From Datura wrightii (lineage: Eukaryota; Streptophyta; Magnoliopsida; Solanales; Solanaceae), in NCBI GenBank assembly GCA_035772735.1, contig JASDFA010000010.1, forward strand, positions 157,048,501 to 157,112,500: a stretch of DNA of 64,000 nucleotides, written 5' to 3'. A model generated the notes under the pieces. The model was not told the origin of the DNA, ran no database searches, and worked only from the letters and a program-made list of their open reading frames with translations. The position numbers and the translations under genes are program-made. This document shows positions 60,250-64,000 of the stretch, piece by piece. Every line of letters begins with the position of its first letter. The stretch's first letter is position 1.

Positions 60250-61640
60250 GTATAAACTTATTTCCATCTGTTTTAGATGGCCCCATCCATAGCATTTCAC
60301 GATTCATTGGTAAATAGATTTTGATCCTCCAGCTTAGGCCAAAATAAGGCCAAATCATATTTGTTTAATTGCTACTGATTTGGAAACGCCCCAGCTGCTG
60401 TGTGGACTGGCCAATACCACCATTTTGCAAATGAGACTTGTTTCTTATTTCATGACGAGGATAAATTCTTTTTTCCTCCATGCTCAAGTTGTCTCACAGA
60501 GAAGGTGCATCGGGCAACAGGAGAAAGATTGGGAGGAAGGTCAAGTACAATGAGAAATTTATGGTATTAAGTGGCAAAACAAGAGCTGCAGTAGAGGCAT
60601 TCCTCTGTCATAGAATCATCTCATTCTAATGAATAACTGCAAGAAATCCTTGCCATCGAAGAGTTGCTGATACAAGTGAATGAATATGCATAGGCTGATT
60701 AATCCACCAATCCCAAAGATCCCATGACACCGTTTTATATTTGTCATAAACAATAACAACCTACAAGTGGGATCTGAGGGGTGCGATGCCTACCTTTCTT
60801 GGTTTCAATAGACCTTTGGCGGAAAAGAAAAGCATATGACGCAAGACCGTAAGAAAAGAGACTATAAAATATCAAGATATAAAATAAGTGCAGCAACAAA
60901 TAGTACTACTCAATGAAAGAATAATATGATAACTGAATGTTACTACTAAATGGAAAAAGGGAGAGGAAGATGCTAGACCCTCTCGTACAGAGAGCGATGA
61001 TGTTCAACTATCTATTAACCTTTTATTCTATTGTAATTCTCGACCTGCAAACACTTCTATTTAGGTCATGTCTTCAGTCAGCTGAAAATGTGTCATGTTC
61101 TGTCTAATCACTTTCCGATTTTCGGTTTGACTCTACCTCTCGTAACTCATGCTACAACCAACCTCTCACGCCATGTTATATTTGTCATGACAAGATAAAA
61201 GGCCAGATTCTAACTCGTTTAAACCATCTAGCTCAAAAAGGTAAGCTGTGAAGGCCGGCTTGTTCCAAGTTCCAACCTTTGGTTCCCCAGTGAATGTTAT
61301 TGGATTGATAGCAATTGTTTTTAGTTTCAGAGGATGTTGGCCACCATTTTGTTACAAGGCATTGATGCCGATTTATCAGCTGTCCAAGTTGCAGTCTATA
61401 CATGAATTATTGTACCTTCATGATACAGAGTAAAGTAATGATATGCTGCAACGTCCAGGACAAAAGGACAAAACAATATTGAAAAAAGTTTTTTGAATAA
61501 CAAGAGAAGAAATGTGTAATTTTGGTGGACAGAGTTATCTGGTACGTATTGCTGGTGGGAGGTGGTAGGTATCCCGTGGAATTAGTCGAGGTGCGCGCAA
61601 GCTGATCCGGACACCATGGTTATAAAAATAAAAAAAAATC
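60250..61640. other. Intergenic downstream of VHA-c''
   Basis: Composition is closer to genic DNA but no frame or family is recognised. It holds the SINE piece listed next. Confidence 0.5.
60744..60860. mobile_element. SINE fragment (TS/AU type)
   Basis: 'aacaataacaacctacaagt', 'gggatctgagggg', 'gcctacctttcttgg' and 'caatagacctttggcggaaaa' follow, in order, the consensus words of the SINE body that is very frequent in Solanaceae. There is no tRNA head. Confidence 0.6.
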
Positions 61641-61857
61641 TACATATTATTAGTATGATTGTCAAAGTATTTTTCCAGCTTATACATTATACATTCAACA
61701 GCTAGAGGAATTCTTTTTTATGGGTTATTTGACGTTAAATACAAACTCATTAGTTTAGAGTTACCTACTTAATTGTAGACTTAATTTTTTTACTTTCTAC
61801 ATGAAAGCTGATTTGATAGAATGATACTTTAACACGCAACACTAACTTGTACTTTTT

Positions 61858-62940
61858 GACTTAGGCCATTTGGATATGATTTCAAATTAGGCCGTGAAGT
61901 TGAAATTTTATTCGGCCTTCAACTTAAATTTTTTAAATTTTATTTTTATTATAAAATATGAAAATTTTATAATTTGTGAAAATTATTAAAATTTTATCAA
62001 CTCTTATACAATCTTACTAAATGAGTATACCATAGTTCAGAAATTAAATACGGAATATTCTAAGACACTGCACTAATAAATTGCATATCTCCGTGTTTAA
62101 AAGTAAATGTTTACAATTATATGTTATTACAAACTTTTAAATATACATAATTTTATAAAGATATACTGTTCCATAAATCAATAAAAATAGTAGCTAATTA
62201 AATTTTAATGTAATTCTCTCACGTGGTATGAACAATTTTTCTACGCTGAGCATGATTTTTTTATTTGTAAAATTTAAAATGGTGTCTTTTTTTATATATA
62301 AAATATAAATTTATCGGTCAAATTTTATATTTTTTTTCAAAAATAAATTCATAATATGAAATTTAAAATTTTATTTTAAAAAAATATAAATATTATATTA
62401 TGATATAAAATTAAAATTGAAATTTTTTTCATAATTTAAAAATAAATACATATTAATTTCAAACTAAAATTTTAAATTTGAGCCCCAAAATCAAAGGCCA
62501 AACTTAATATTTAGTCCAAGACCAATGAGATAAATGGTATCCAAATTTTGACCTCTCTCTTTGAAAAAAAAAAGAAGTACTGTTTGAGCAAAAACGCTAA
62601 CTTCACGTGTTCTACTTTATAGCTCCAAATTTTTCTTATCCTTATATAATTTTAACAAATATAGTTATCGAAATATTTTAAGATGCTCAATTAATAATTA
62701 TATATATTTATATTTTTTTTATAAATAAATCTTTGTAACTATTTGTTAACAAATCAATTTCTAAAAATATATAATTTTACAAAGGTCATATCAATTTATA
62801 GATTAAATTTTATATTTAAAATTTTATTTTTGAAAATTTTAAAATTTAAAGTTTTATAAAAATTTTATAAACAAAAATTAATTTCAAATCAAAACTTTGA
62901 ATTGAAATTTCAAATCCTATTGTCAAACACTATAACATGT
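61858..62940. repeat. MITE-like inverted-terminal DNA
   Basis: The left words 'aggccatttggatatgattt' and 'caaattaggcc' and the right words 'aatttcaaatcctattgtcaa' are roughly inverted, as in a common Solanaceae small-element family. The interior is AT-rich, and an inner copy of the right end occurs at 62490-62515. It may be two overlapping elements. Confidence 0.4.
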
Positions 62941-63138
62941 AAACATAACGTAACAATACAATAATTATAGTATGGAAAATTTCATTAAGATATTATCTTG
63001 TTTTTATGACAGAAATGAGCAGCGTAATATTAATGCAAATAAAACTCCTACTTTGTGTCCTATGTACGGGAAAAAATTTACCCGCGTTATGTGTATACAC
63101 TCAACTAATAAAAATAGTGTGTGTTAATTTTTAAAGGT

Positions 63139-63362
63139 TGAAAATCATTTTCACCTCCAAATTTAATTTTAAAATCAAATTTTTCATCAATTTTGAATAA
63201 TAGATATTCTTTCCCTTTATTCTAATTGACTTTTTAAAATGTCTGTTTTAAATAATCATTTTAAAAAGTCAATTAGAATAAAGGGGGAAGAATATCTAAT
63301 ATTCAAAGTTGAGGTGGGAAGTTTGATTTTTAACGCAAACTTGAGGAATGAAAATAATTTTC
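63139..63362. repeat. Foldback with ~105-base arms
   Basis: 63139-63241 and 63257-63362 are inverted copies separated by 15 bases. The inner 24 bases (ending 'gactttttaaaatg' before the loop) pair perfectly; outer parts pair with scattered mismatches. It could be a foldback MITE or a source of small RNA. Confidence 0.85.
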
Positions 63363-64000
63363 ACTCATTTAAAATAAGTCTCATAATAGATATTAATTTA
63401 TTTATTATAATTAACTTAACTACATTATATATATACATCTGATTTGAATAAATTTTTGCTATATATACCATAAACACACAACAACTATGCCATCAGAAAT
63501 AAATGTAGTACTAGTATATGTTTAGGCAAATTAATGTAAAAGTGAGATATTATTTGCAAGTAAGTCCAATTTTTTTAAGAAAATCTCGGAACAATAAAAA
63601 AGGCACTCCGGTGCATTAAACTTTTTGATTACAAATAAATGTGTGAAAGAATCAAATCACAACAATCTATTATCAATATTTTTTTAAAATTTTTTTATCT
63701 AAAACCTTCAAAAAACAACATTCATGGAAAAAAAATGGAAAAGGAAAAAGCGAGAAAACCAATAAAATGGACTAATCAAATTGATATATTTGATTTGATT
63801 TTAATCGAAATTGAATCAAACCGCACTATGCAAACCCCTACTTATTTTTTTTTTTTATGAATCTGAATAAAGGCAAAATGGAAAATGGGAAAGCTCAAGT
63901 TGAGAGAAAGTAAAAATAGGCCTGCACAAATTCGTGTTTGTTTGTAATTTAAACTTTGAGATGATGAAAGGAACTGGACAGTGCGCAGTATATGACAAAT
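63363..64000. other. AT-rich end of window
   Basis: No gene recognised. The words 'ttgaatcaaaccgcactatg' and 'caaacccctact' near 63815 look like the end of a small element. Confidence 0.5.

Overview
The window is plant nuclear DNA. It has spliced genes with GT..AG introns, very AT-rich intergenic DNA, and many nested LTR elements, LINEs and small non-autonomous DNA transposons. Several repeats have the look of families common in Solanaceae: TS/AU-type SINE pieces, gypsy-type solo LTRs and the small inverted-repeat elements. The 2-ODD genes are of the AOP/GAME31 type. A Solanum-like nightshade is the best guess. This is inferred from sequence style and recalled family knowledge, not from a search.

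Genes. Five complete protein genes can be reconstructed by splicing. Four are 2-oxoglutarate/Fe(II)-dependent dioxygenases (AOP1/GAME31-like), all on the minus strand at 182-3616, 22675-25974, 30449-31778 and 39032-41068. Each has three exons, a phase-2 first intron, a phase-0 second intron and a 322-base middle exon. Each keeps the HxD...H iron ligands and an R-x-S/T 2-oxoglutarate site. Genes 1 and 2 are close paralogues; 3 and 4 are more diverged from them. This is a tandem array of specialised-metabolism enzymes. The fifth gene, on the plus strand at 57999-59953, is a vacuolar H+-ATPase proteolipid c'' subunit (four exons, 177 aa). A broken replication-protein-A-like OB-fold gene lies at about 42290-42759 (-).

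Layout. 1-3616: gene 1, with a copia gag scrap downstream of it. 3700-10080: MITEs and a 2.5-3.0 kb upstream block repeated twice in tandem; a third copy (26092-28520) lies just upstream of gene 2. 10310-13834: a decayed copia element with 214-bp LTRs and a GAATT target duplication. 13835-15448: AT-rich. 15449-20550: a nest in which a LINE was hit by a copia element, which was hit by a gypsy-type solo LTR. 22444-22490: a tRNA-Asp scrap. 22675-41068: genes 2-4 with repeats between them. 46098-54440: a near full-length LINE (DUF4283-type ORF1, endonuclease, RT, RNase H) split by a 2,584-bp solo LTR with a GATAT target duplication. 56627-57815: a repeat-rich inverted-repeat element abutting the V-ATPase promoter. 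61858-64000: MITE-like DNA and a 100-bp-arm foldback.

The most informative part is the dioxygenase array with its duplicated upstream block. The three block copies carry different MITEs, so filled and empty insertion sites can be compared within one window, and those insertions postdate the duplications. I found no CRISPR array, operon or obviously new enzyme family.
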